Of a stretch of 64,000 bases of DNA, positions 1 to 7,836 are shown one piece after another (position 1 is the first letter of the stretch; each line of letters begins with the position of its first letter). Source of the stretch: UBA1067 sp050874585 (lineage in GTDB: Bacteria > Verrucomicrobiota > Kiritimatiellia > RFP12 > UBA1067). The position numbers and the translations under genes were made by a program. The notes beneath the pieces are model-generated. The model had not been told where the DNA came from and made no database searches. It worked only from the letters and a program-made list of their open reading frames with translations. The stretch lies in assembly GCA_050874585.1 (NCBI GenBank), contig JBNMKZ010000005.1:11298-75297 (forward strand), written 5' to 3'.

Positions 1-956
1 ATGCCCATCCAAAGGGTCGAGCCGGCGAGATTGCCACCCTCGACAAGGCGCGCCTCGCCATTCTTGAGCAGAACCTTCAGTCCACCCATTTCGAAGGCAT
101 AACCGTCCTTGCAGTGGGAGCAGCGGAGGGAGTCGGTAATCATCTGAACGTGGGCGAGATTCCGCCGCGTGAAAATCAGTTTCAGCATATCAGGGCACAG
201 GTGAATCTTGTCGCAGATGACTTCCGTGTTGAGATCCTCGATAAGGAAGCCCGCTCCAACCATGCCAATTTCACGATGATGCAGGGGCGTCATCTGGTTG
301 CAGAAGTGCGTCATGTGCCGAAGCCCATTCTTATAGGCCGCCATCAGATCCTTGAGTTTCGCCGCCGTATGCCCGCAGCTCGGCAGAACGCCCATCTTGA
401 GGCAGTCCTTCGCAAACTTTGCGCCACCCTCCGCCTCGACCGCGTACGAAATCTGCCGAACGGGATAGACCTTGGCGATTTCCTTGACTTCCTTGATGGA
501 CGGCTTGCGGACGAACTTCGGATTCTGTGCACCGCAGCACTTGACGTTGATGAACGGACCTTCAAGATGGATGCCGGGTACTTTCGCGTAGGGCTGACCA
601 GCCTCATCGTATTTCTTGGCATTCCCCGCCGCAACCAGCAGTTCCTCGTGCGAAACCGTCAGCGTCGTCGGCAGGAACGTCGTCACGCCCTCGGCGAGCT
701 TCGCCTCGGCCAACTTGAAAATCGCCTGCGGATCGGCATCGCAGAAATCATAGGTCAGCGCACCGTGCGTATGCACATCAATGAAACCCGGCATCACGTA
801 CTGCCCGCCGACATCGACGACGGTCGTCACGCCCTTCTCGGATACCTTGCGCGTCGTCACGGCGGCAATCTTGCTCCCCTCGATGACAATGGTCGCATTC
901 TCCATGTCAACGTCCGGTGAAATGACGTGCGCGTTCTTGATGAGAGTCTTCTGCAT
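1..956 (-). CDS. nagA: N-acetylglucosamine-6-phosphate deacetylase, 3' end beyond window
   Basis: Removes the acetyl group from GlcNAc-6-phosphate in the cytoplasm, feeding amino sugars into central metabolism. About 318 residues are visible and the C-terminus lies left of base 1; the family is usually about 380 residues. The metal-site HTH motif in FIDVHTHG (about residue 60), HLEGPF, CGHTAA and THFCNQMTPLHHRE are seen, all characteristic of NagA. The start ATG at 956 is preceded by AGAAGG. It lies 37 bp downstream of the DUF4159 gene on the same strand, so it may be read from the same transcript. The catalytic-Asp region reads ITDS rather than the usual VTDA. Family assignment is secure; the exact substrate is inferred. 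Confidence 0.88.
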   Translation of the reverse strand, partial: MQKTLIKNAHVISPDVDMENATIVIEGSKIAAVTTRKVSEKGVTTVVDVGGQYVMPGFIDVHTHGALTYDFCDADPQAIFKLAEAKLAEGVTTFLPTTLTVSHEELLVAAGNAKKYDEAGQPYAKVPGIHLEGPFINVKCCGAQNPKFVRKPSIKEVKEIAKVYPVRQISYAVEAEGGAKFAKDCLKMGVLPSCGHTAAKLKDLMAAYKNGLRHMTHFCNQMTPLHHREIGMVGAGFLIEDLNTEVICDKIHLCPDMLKLIFTRRNLAHVQMITDSLRCSHCKDGYAFEMGGLKVLLKNGEARLVEGGNLAGSTLWMG

Positions 957-993
957 GGTGAACCCTTCTTTCTGTTGTTTCATGTTTTCGCCC

Positions 994-2625
994 TCACTGT
1001 TCATAATGACGGCGGTAGTACTGGTTAAAGGCATAGAACATCACATTGACGCCCAACTTGTAGGCCTGGTCGGCAACCTCGGCGGATGCGCCGGAATGAT
1101 CGTCGCGCCAGGCATCGTTGATGTCGCCCGGATGATAGTAGACGAGCCAGCGGCCATCCTCGCGAATGCCCATCGCCCGATAGCCGGCGTGATGCCAGAA
1201 CGGTGGCGCCCCGTCAGGAAAGACATAGGGCCGCTGGTAGATCGGATCGTCGTTCGGCACGTCGACGAGGGGCTTTCCGGGGAAGACCTTGCGGAGCAGA
1301 TTCTTGACGGAACCGTCAAAATGGCCGCCACCATTATCGATGAAGAGCATTCCCCCCTCGCGTTCGCAATATTCGCGCAGAACCTTCGCCTCGCCTGCCG
1401 AAATGGAAATGTTCCCCTTGCCCGTCAGGAAGACGAACGGCGGGGCCTTCTTCTTTGGAAAGAACTTCAGTCGCTCAATCTCCCGGTACTCGGTCTCGCG
1501 GGCAATCTTCATCCCCGTCCATTCATGGAATTTGAGAAGCAAATTGTAGTCCGCCCCCTTGCCCATGTCCTGATCCCAGTCGCCACCCCGGTACTTCAGG
1601 CGGATGAAGCGAACCGCCGAACCCTCCATTCCCTTGGGCCAGCCGCCGGTTCCCTTGCCCTTGCCTCCACGCGAAGCCGCATCCTGCGCCGACGCAGCGT
1701 ATGTGTCCTGAGTCGTCTCCTCAAGCTCCTTCAGCGTCAGGACATCATCAATGTCCATCCGCTCAAGGATGTAGGGACTCCACGGATTGACCGACAGCTT
1801 CTTCGGCTTCTTCTTCGGTTTGACCTTCTTGACCTTGACGACTTCAAAGACCTGCTGGCCGCCACCTTTCGGCAAGCCGTAGGGTTCCTCTCGTCCCCAG
1901 AAGACGATGAGGTACGGAACGAACAAGACCAGGAGAAAGAGCGTCACGGCGTAGTAGAGGGACGACCGCCAACGCGGATCGCGTCCGCCCGTCTTGAAAC
2001 TCGTGAGCACGCTCGCGCCAAAATCCCCAATCGCGGAATGCGCGGCAAATCCGTAAAGAACGCGAACCGACTTCTGAACCAGCGCGAGAAGAAGAAGCCC
2101 CGCCCACGGGACGACCAGAATCGCGGCAAATAAAATGCCCGTCCACAGGTCGTTCCGCGCCGCCGAATCAAAGGCCTTGTGGTCGGCACGCCCGAGAATC
2201 GGTCCAACATCCATCAACCAAAGGAACGACAGAACGGCAAGAACAACCCACGCGGCAAAAGCGACCTCCATCAGACGAAAGGCCACGCGCCGATGCACGA
2301 GCGAAAAGGCGGCCGCCACCACGCAAAGTGCCGCGCCAGCCGCACACGCCCATCCGAGCCGAAGACCGCCCGCAAGGTGCCCCGCCCGCTCAAGATAGCG
2401 GACGAAGGCCCCGTCAAACCCGCAGGCCGCGACATATCCACCTGAAACGAGAAAAGCGCAGGCAACCAGAATGAGCGCAAGCCCGCAAAAGCCAACCGCG
2501 AGCCGAAACGAAACCGAACGATGCGACTGTACCCGCCAAAGGAACGTGCACAGCCGTTCGCCCGCACCGGCCAACAGCCGATGCAGACGCTCGACGATTC
2601 CCATTATGGCTTCCAGTATCCTCAT
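994..2625 (-). CDS. DUF4159 domain membrane protein
   Basis: A 543-residue protein with several hydrophobic stretches between about residues 40 and 245, a basic linker rich in Lys and Pro near 275-290, and a C-terminal globular part (about 330-540) that I recognise as DUF4159. In that family this domain has a glutamine-amidotransferase/ThuA-like look, for example VFLTGKGNISIS and GGMLFIDNGGG here. The start ATG at 2625 follows GGAGG closely. It is the last gene after exbB-exbD-exbD-TonB-like, an arrangement known from planctomycetes and verrucomicrobia. A role in envelope energy transduction or gliding-like machinery is inferred from context only; the molecular function is unknown. Confidence 0.75.
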   Translation of the reverse strand: MRILEAIMGIVERLHRLLAGAGERLCTFLWRVQSHRSVSFRLAVGFCGLALILVACAFLVSGGYVAACGFDGAFVRYLERAGHLAGGLRLGWACAAGAALCVVAAAFSLVHRRVAFRLMEVAFAAWVVLAVLSFLWLMDVGPILGRADHKAFDSAARNDLWTGILFAAILVVPWAGLLLLALVQKSVRVLYGFAAHSAIGDFGASVLTSFKTGGRDPRWRSSLYYAVTLFLLVLFVPYLIVFWGREEPYGLPKGGGQQVFEVVKVKKVKPKKKPKKLSVNPWSPYILERMDIDDVLTLKELEETTQDTYAASAQDAASRGGKGKGTGGWPKGMEGSAVRFIRLKYRGGDWDQDMGKGADYNLLLKFHEWTGMKIARETEYREIERLKFFPKKKAPPFVFLTGKGNISISAGEAKVLREYCEREGGMLFIDNGGGHFDGSVKNLLRKVFPGKPLVDVPNDDPIYQRPYVFPDGAPPFWHHAGYRAMGIREDGRWLVYYHPGDINDAWRDDHSGASAEVADQAYKLGVNVMFYAFNQYYRRHYEQ

Positions 2626-2663
2626 CTACCTCCGGCTCTCACGCGGCACTTTTGAACCAACGC

Positions 2664-3092
2664 TCAATCGAGCGAAAGATCTTCGCCGTACTCGAACTCC
2701 TTCTTCGGCGGAAGCGGCTTGATTTCTGGCGGAGTCACGGACTTCGTGCTCGTGTCGGACGCCACGCCAACGGACTCCCCCGATGCCGCGCCCGTCGCCT
2801 TTGCCGTCCCATTCGTCGCGACGATGGCCTTCATCTGCTCCGCCTTGGCGGCCTCTTCGGCGGCTTTTGCCTCGGCAGCCACTTTCCGCCGCGTTTCCTC
2901 TGCTTCACGCGCCTGCTGGGACTTCACCGCATTGATGTAGGAAGGCGAATGGACACCGTATGTCGCCCAGTCGCGATAGAGCGAGACGGACGTCACACCA
3001 ATCAGCAGGATGTGCACGATGACGGACAGGACAAGCGCCCGTCCAAAGATTGAACGCTCAATGCCAACGACGAGTTCATCGGGTGTCTTCAT
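2664..3092 (-). CDS. Short TonB-like membrane-anchored protein
   Basis: A 142-residue protein with one N-terminal membrane helix (about residues 17-38), then an Ala/Glu/Lys-rich stretch (about 55-90) and a Pro-containing tail. This resembles the TonB/TolA N-terminus and periplasmic spacer. The globular TonB C-terminal domain that contacts outer-membrane receptors is missing. It starts two bases after the upstream exbD stop, so the two are probably translationally coupled. Inferred role: partner of the ExbB/ExbD motor, perhaps passing force to the DUF4159 protein. Sequence identity with TonB was judged by architecture only. Confidence 0.6.
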   Translation of the reverse strand: MKTPDELVVGIERSIFGRALVLSVIVHILLIGVTSVSLYRDWATYGVHSPSYINAVKSQQAREAEETRRKVAAEAKAAEEAAKAEQMKAIVATNGTAKATGAASGESVGVASDTSTKSVTPPEIKPLPPKKEFEYGEDLSLD

Positions 3093-3094
3093 GT

Positions 3095-3493
3095 CTATTC
3101 CTCCGAATCTCCGATCAAAACCATTTTCGCACCGCTTTCGCTGATCGCCTCGATGAGCGGCATAAAATCCTTCTTGAGCAGTCCCCTGTCGATCGTCACA
3201 TGGACGGAGAGATCGCGGTTGTTCTCGGTGAGTGCCCGCAAGGCCTCCGTCACCTCGGATGCGCTAACTTTCTGACCTTCGTACCAGATGGCACCATCCT
3301 TGTCCATCATCACGGAACTCTTGGCCGCCTCCTGCTTTTCAAGTCCCTCTGCCCGCGCCCGATCAAGTTCGACATTACCCGTCTTCATGAAGTTTGAGGC
3401 CAGCATGAAGAAGATAATCAAAAGGAACGCGATGTCGCCCATTGAGGTGAGCGGCAGAACGAGGCTCGGCTTCTTTCTTCTCCTAATTGCCAT
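3095..3493 (-). CDS. exbD: ExbD/TolR family biopolymer transport protein (second copy)
   Basis: 132 residues, the usual size for ExbD/TolR. The N-terminal Arg/Lys-rich segment is followed by LPLTSMGDIAFLLIIFFMLAS, in which the Asp before the helix is the family's proton-path residue, and then by a periplasmic domain ending in a VLIGDSEE tail. It works with ExbB/TolQ in the inner membrane to convert proton motive force into motion. The stop codon is TAG and the next gene begins two bases later. Two different exbD genes in tandem are common in this operon type. The substrate system served is unknown. Confidence 0.85.
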   Translation of the reverse strand: MAIRRRKKPSLVLPLTSMGDIAFLLIIFFMLASNFMKTGNVELDRARAEGLEKQEAAKSSVMMDKDGAIWYEGQKVSASEVTEALRALTENNRDLSVHVTIDRGLLKKDFMPLIEAISESGAKMVLIGDSEE

Positions 3494-3495
3494 GT

Positions 3496-3915
3496 CTACT
3501 CGCTCATAATGGCCACAACGCCACCGGCCGCGGCAATTGCCGTCGCAACCTGGTAGTACCGCTCATACGGAACATCATCCGCCGTCTCAACGACAACGGC
3601 ACGGTTCTTCTCGGAAAGTTTTGGAAAATTGCGCTTCCAGAGTTCGGCACGGAGTTCATTCATCGAAATCTCCCGCTCCTTGCGGTCGCCCTCCGACAGA
3701 AGCATCCGATCCGCCATCAACCGCACGGTCGGTGTCTCACTCTGCTGCTGGCTTTCGGGGGGCTTTGCCGACGACGGCATATCAATCTGCCGCCCAAACG
3801 GACGGACAAGCGATGTCGTGAGGATGAAAAAGATAATCAGCAGATTCGCAATGTCGGAAAAGGACGTCAGGTCTGGGCTGACGTCTCCCGCTTGTTTTTT
3901 GCCGATTCGTGCCAT
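3496..3915 (-). CDS. exbD: ExbD/TolR family biopolymer transport protein (first copy)
   Basis: 139 residues with the ExbD signature SFSDIANLLIIFFILTTSL near residues 17-36, where the Asp sits just before the single membrane helix. A periplasmic domain follows, in which VVVETADDVPYERYYQVA matches the usual TolR/ExbD C-terminal fold pattern. It lies between exbB and the second exbD in one minus-strand operon with gaps of only a few bases. It is likely a stator-rotor component together with ExbB. Its difference from the second ExbD suggests a mixed ExbD dimer, which is inference. Confidence 0.85.
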   Translation of the reverse strand: MARIGKKQAGDVSPDLTSFSDIANLLIIFFILTTSLVRPFGRQIDMPSSAKPPESQQQSETPTVRLMADRMLLSEGDRKEREISMNELRAELWKRNFPKLSEKNRAVVVETADDVPYERYYQVATAIAAAGGVVAIMSE

Positions 3916-3939
3916 AAGTACGGGAATGTGTCGGGCGAA

Positions 3940-4572
3940 TTAGGCGCCTATCGCCTGCACAAGGTCGGCGACGGACGATTCCAACTGCGTATTCCAGTCT
4001 TCAATCCGCCGCTGGAACATATTGTAGGCCACGACACCCGGTATTGCGATAATCAGTCCCGCCGCCGTCGTAATGAGAGCCTCGGAAATGCCGCCGGCAA
4101 CTGCCCCCGGGTCAAGTCCTGCCGCCTCGGCCATGACGGAAAATGAGTTAATCATGCCCGTCACAGTTCCACACATCCCCAAAAGCGGCGCAATGGACGA
4201 AATAAGCACCAGCGTCCCAAGCCGCTTCTCAAGGCCATTCATCGCCTTCGGCGCATAGTCTTCCATCGCCTTTGAGACACCCGCCTCGATTTCGGACTCG
4301 GCCTTCCCCTTTTCCTTCATGTGCTGATAGCGGTTCAACCCCGTCAGAAGGACGGCGGCAACCGGGCCTTCCTCAGTCTCGCAAGCGGAAACAGCCGCCG
4401 CGACGTCACCGTCCGCAACCGATTCACGCACAACCTTACGCAACTTTGCCGCGTCACCCTTCGAAGCCGCACGAAAGGCTCGTGCACGATCGATGATGAC
4501 CGCCACAAGAACGACTGAACAGACCAGCAGCGGGAGCATCATCCATCCGCCGTCCATCAAATATCCCATCAT
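3940..4572 (-). CDS. exbB: MotA/TolQ/ExbB proton channel family protein
   Basis: About 210 residues with three membrane segments: one near the N-terminus (MMLPLLVCSVVLVAVIIDR) and two in the C-terminal half. The conserved TolQ/ExbB core GTLVLISSIAPLLGMCGTVTGMI begins near residue 125. It forms the pentameric channel scaffold for ExbD in the inner membrane. I place the start at the ATG at 4572 because AAGGAG lies 11 bases before it; an upstream alternative lacks a ribosome site. It is the first gene of the operon and is preceded by a good promoter. Confidence 0.88.
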   Translation of the reverse strand: MMGYLMDGGWMMLPLLVCSVVLVAVIIDRARAFRAASKGDAAKLRKVVRESVADGDVAAAVSACETEEGPVAAVLLTGLNRYQHMKEKGKAESEIEAGVSKAMEDYAPKAMNGLEKRLGTLVLISSIAPLLGMCGTVTGMINSFSVMAEAAGLDPGAVAGGISEALITTAAGLIIAIPGVVAYNMFQRRIEDWNTQLESSVADLVQAIGA

Positions 4573-4612
4573 GATTGAGGTGTCTCCTTGTCTTTCCAAT
4601 TAGATTGGCAAG

Positions 4613-4642
4613 ATTATACCATCCTCCTATCCCGAAGGTCAA
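4613..4642 (-). promoter_or_regulatory. Sigma-70 type promoter of the exbB operon
   Basis: On the minus strand a TTGACC -35 box (4637-4642) and a perfect TATAAT -10 box (4613-4618) are separated by 18 bases, about 40 bases upstream of the exbB start. Confidence 0.75.
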
Positions 4643-4840
4643 GTGCCCAAAATCGCCTCTCGTGGATGGAAAATCCCAAAAGTTCTAAGTGCAATTCAAC
4701 CGCGCCCTAACTGCAACTCGCCAAAGCCCCAACTATCAAATCCTCACAGACAAAGGACGACGCGGCAGCCACAAAAGAGAAATCCCCCGAACGCGGCATC
4801 GCCATCGCCCGGGGAACTCCTCGTCCGCATCCGTGAGAGA

Positions 4841-5737
4841 TTAGGAATGGGGAACGTAGGGAATGCTGATGTAGGCAGCGGCGCGAAGACGGTCAAGCCA
4901 GGCCTCGTAAATCTTCTTCGCCTTCGCCTCCTTCACATTCGCAACGATGTCATCGTAGGCCTCGGTGAACGAACGCTTCCGTGCCGCCGACTCCGCGTCC
5001 TTTCGGATAAGGAAGTTCCAGCCGTCGAGTTCAATCCACTTGCCGACCTTGCCAACAGCCGTCCGTTCGATTTCAGCACAGACCTCGGGGCGGAACGACT
5101 CCTCTGGGTTGACATCCTTCCAAACGCCACCCTTCGCCGCGTTCACATCGGCCGAATAGCGCCGCGCCACGTCAGCGAACGGCTCATCCTTGAGCGCCGC
5201 ATCGACTTTCTCACGCTTCTCGGCATCCTCTGGCTTCAGCAGAATGACCGAAACGGTGACCAAACGACCCAAGGCGTAGCGTTCAGGATGTCCCGCATAC
5301 TCCGCACGGACTTCGGCCGGTGACGCGGTGACGTTCTTGTCGACGACCTGCCAGCGCATGGCGGAGACAATCATGTCCTCGCGAATGCGTTGCCGCCATT
5401 CGGGATAGGAAATCTTCTGCCGCGCCAGTGCCTCCATGAGCCGGTTCCGGTCGCCATTGAACATCTGGGCGATGAGTTCCCGGATGCGGTTGTCGATAAC
5501 CCACTCCTGAATCGTCATCTTCGAGGCTTCGGCCGCCTTGACGATGAGCTTGCGCTCAATCATGTCGTTCCGAACCTCATCGAAGCGGGAGGCATCCGCC
5601 CCCATTCGGCGAAGCTCATTGATGACGTCACTCCTCAGAATGACGGCCGTATCGACCTTCGCCGCGATGCCGTCGACACCGACGGCAACAGCGGCGGAAG
5701 CGAGAAGCCCAAGCGCAAGCGCAACTTCAATCTTCAT
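4841..5737 (-). CDS. SurA-like periplasmic chaperone / parvulin-type peptidyl-prolyl isomerase
   Basis: 298 residues with a signal peptide (MKIEVALALGLLASAAVAVG), then a SurA N-terminal-like helical domain (about 20-170) beginning GIAAKVDTAVILRSDV, and a single degenerate parvulin-like domain (about 180-270) containing FADVARRYSADVNAAKGGVW. SurA of E. coli has two parvulin domains, so this is a shorter relative. It probably helps fold outer-membrane proteins. The start at 5737 gives a proper signal peptide; longer readings run into the hexokinase gene. It sits eight bases after the hexokinase stop, hence in the same operon. Confidence 0.78.
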   Translation of the reverse strand: MKIEVALALGLLASAAVAVGVDGIAAKVDTAVILRSDVINELRRMGADASRFDEVRNDMIERKLIVKAAEASKMTIQEWVIDNRIRELIAQMFNGDRNRLMEALARQKISYPEWRQRIREDMIVSAMRWQVVDKNVTASPAEVRAEYAGHPERYALGRLVTVSVILLKPEDAEKREKVDAALKDEPFADVARRYSADVNAAKGGVWKDVNPEESFRPEVCAEIERTAVGKVGKWIELDGWNFLIRKDAESAARKRSFTEAYDDIVANVKEAKAKKIYEAWLDRLRAAAYISIPYVPHS

Positions 5738-5744
5738 TCGACCC

Positions 5745-7031
5745 TCACAGCATGGCCGCAATCGCGGCACCCACCATCGGCGCGTCATCGACCTGCGGCG
5801 TAATCTCATAGTGGACATTGCGCCGCTTGACGAGCAGTTCGTCGAGCTCGCGCTTGACCGTCTCGGCAAACGAGACAGCACGCGTCTTGTAGTAAGTCGA
5901 GCCGTCCGCATTGATTGCCACGGGGACGGCCGCCTCAACACCGCCGCCCGTCTTGATGACGAACGCCGCCAGATGAACCGCCGTGTAGATTGCCGCACGC
6001 TCAAAGACCGGCAGGCCAAGGCGACGCGCAATCTTCGCATCCGCCTCATCCGCAAAAATCGCATCCAGCGGATTGGCGCGGCCCTCCTTCTTGTAGTTCG
6101 CGACAAAATTGTCGAAGTCCATCGTCTCAAGGGAGGCAAGGCCCGCAATCTTATCCGCCGCGGCCTTCGTAAAGAAGCCCTCCTTCGCCGCCATCTTGTA
6201 GAGTTCCAGCCCAATCGGCCCAAGGTAGCCGCCCGAAATCATCTTCTCGAAGACGTGGTTGCCGGTATCAATCTGCTTCGCATCCATCGCGAGGTCGAAC
6301 TTGCTGCGCCCGACCTTGTTGAAGTTGCCCGACTCGGCGTTGATGATCATCGAACCTTCCGCGTCAAGCCCCTCCATCTTGCGGATGTTCGCGTTCTTCT
6401 CGACGTAGGCGGCATTCGTGCCCGTGCCAAGGATGAACCCGATATAGGAGGAATAGGTACGGTCGCCTTCGGTCGCCTTCGCCGCAAGGAGCGTTGCCAC
6501 GGTGTCGTTCACAATGGCAATCGAACCGCCACCCATGCGCTTGAGAAGCTCACGGCCCACGTACTGCCCGACAATGCCCGGCGCACGAATGCCCTTCGTC
6601 CACGACAGGAGCTTCGCATCCAAATCGGGTGTCGCCTCGGCCGGATAGGAGAAGCAGAAGCCAAGCTTCTTGACGGTCGCCTTCGGCATGACGCGGGCGG
6701 CTTCGGCCGCAAACGCCCCATAGAACGCCTCGTCGTCCACCTCGCCCTTCGTCCCGGGCATCGGCTGGTTCACCTTGTCTTCCACGCACGGCGGAATCGA
6801 GACGATGGCCGAACGGAAGTTCGTGCCGCCCGCATCGAGGACGGCCGCCTTCGCGCCCTGCGGCACCTTGCCGTCCACGCCCACGTAGGTCGGGATCATC
6901 CGAAGCGAGGATTCCTCCCCGGCGAGGCCCTTCTCCATCTCGGAAAGGAACGCGGCAATCAGACCCGCACGGTCAATCTCGTTGGCCAGCGGAAGGTCAT
7001 TCTCCCTCAGGAATTCTTCAGGCGTCTTCAT
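5745..7031 (-). CDS. Eukaryotic-type hexokinase
   Basis: Phosphorylates hexoses with ATP, likely glucose at O6. 428 residues, close to the 450-500 of a single eukaryotic hexokinase unit and longer than ROK or bacterial glucokinases (about 300-320). Landmarks in order: LDAGGTNFR (phosphate-1), LGFCFSYPAE and LSWTKG (sugar-binding region), IVNDTVATLLA (the catalytic Asp is in ND), GFILGTGTNAAYVE (phosphate-2) and EKMISGGYLGPI. All are hallmarks of the hexokinase family rather than of ROK kinases. The start overlaps the end of rsmA by 14 bases. Cytoplasmic; no signal peptide. Confidence 0.88.
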   Translation of the reverse strand: MKTPEEFLRENDLPLANEIDRAGLIAAFLSEMEKGLAGEESSLRMIPTYVGVDGKVPQGAKAAVLDAGGTNFRSAIVSIPPCVEDKVNQPMPGTKGEVDDEAFYGAFAAEAARVMPKATVKKLGFCFSYPAEATPDLDAKLLSWTKGIRAPGIVGQYVGRELLKRMGGGSIAIVNDTVATLLAAKATEGDRTYSSYIGFILGTGTNAAYVEKNANIRKMEGLDAEGSMIINAESGNFNKVGRSKFDLAMDAKQIDTGNHVFEKMISGGYLGPIGLELYKMAAKEGFFTKAAADKIAGLASLETMDFDNFVANYKKEGRANPLDAIFADEADAKIARRLGLPVFERAAIYTAVHLAAFVIKTGGGVEAAVPVAINADGSTYYKTRAVSFAETVKRELDELLVKRRNVHYEITPQVDDAPMVGAAIAAML

Positions 7032-7836
7032 TGGTTTTCATCAGTCCTTTTACAAGATTTATCCAGTCTTCGTTCGAGAGCTCCTCGGCCCTCGCCGTAG
7101 ATTGTATCATATCTTTGAAGATGCTGCCAAGCTGCTTGCGGCGATGTGAGAAGGCCGTCTTGGTCAGACTATGGAAAAGTTTGCGCTCTTCCGCCGAAAA
7201 TGTGCAGTTTCGCTCATGGCGAACAAGACGGACAACGCTGGAGCCAATCTCGGGGCGCGGCCAGAAGCAGCTTGCCGCGACCTTGCGCACGACACTGACG
7301 TCGTAGTCGAGCTGCGCCCAGACGCCCGCGAGTCCGCGCGTCTTCGACCCCTCCTTCGCCGCGAGACGCTCCGCCACCTCGCTCTGGACGAGCACCGTCA
7401 TCACCGGAATCGTCCGCGCCTGCACGAGTTCGAGCAAAATACGCGTCCCGGCCTGATAGGGCAGATTCGAGACAAGCGCATCGAATGCGCCGATGTCGGG
7501 ACGCGCAATCCAGTCGAGCGCATCCCCCTCAACGACCGTCAGACCCGCCGGATGGCCCAGTGCCTCCGCCAGCCGCGCCGCAAGAACCGGATCCTTCTCA
7601 ACGGCGACAACCTGCGCCCCCCGGTTGAGCAGTTCCTCCGTGAGAACGCCCAGTCCCGGGCCAATCTCAAGGATGCGCCGCCCCTGTGGCGCACCGACCT
7701 TCTCAAGCCCCGCATCCACAATCGAGACCAGCGCATTGCGGTCGATGAGAAAGTTCTGACCCATCGTGCGATTCGGATGGAAGTCGTGTTCAATGCACCA
7801 GGCCTTTACCTGGCTCGGACTCGTCAAGTTCATCAT
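7018..7836 (-). CDS. rsmA: 16S rRNA (adenine1518-N6/adenine1519-N6)-dimethyltransferase
   Basis: Also called KsgA. It dimethylates two adjacent adenines in the 3' hairpin of 16S rRNA during 30S maturation. 272 residues, the normal size. GQNFLID near residue 25, the S-adenosylmethionine loop EIGPGLGVLTEELL, and the catalytic NLPYQAGTRILLEL motif are all present. A basic C-terminal domain follows. The gene shares ATGA with the end of the AsmA-like gene and overlaps the hexokinase start, so four genes form a tight operon (AsmA-like, rsmA, hexokinase, SurA-like). Confidence 0.93.
   Translation of the reverse strand: MMNLTSPSQVKAWCIEHDFHPNRTMGQNFLIDRNALVSIVDAGLEKVGAPQGRRILEIGPGLGVLTEELLNRGAQVVAVEKDPVLAARLAEALGHPAGLTVVEGDALDWIARPDIGAFDALVSNLPYQAGTRILLELVQARTIPVMTVLVQSEVAERLAAKEGSKTRGLAGVWAQLDYDVSVVRKVAASCFWPRPEIGSSVVRLVRHERNCTFSAEERKLFHSLTKTAFSHRRKQLGSIFKDMIQSTARAEELSNEDWINLVKGLMKTNEDA

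Noticed and set aside
781..2133. Long plus-strand open frame opposite the DUF4159 gene
   Set aside because: Arg/Pro-rich translation with no motif; shadow of a GC-rich gene with clear domains on the other strand.
5538..7100. 520-codon plus-strand open frame
   Set aside because: Lies opposite the hexokinase and SurA-like genes, which have intact family motifs; its product resembles no family.
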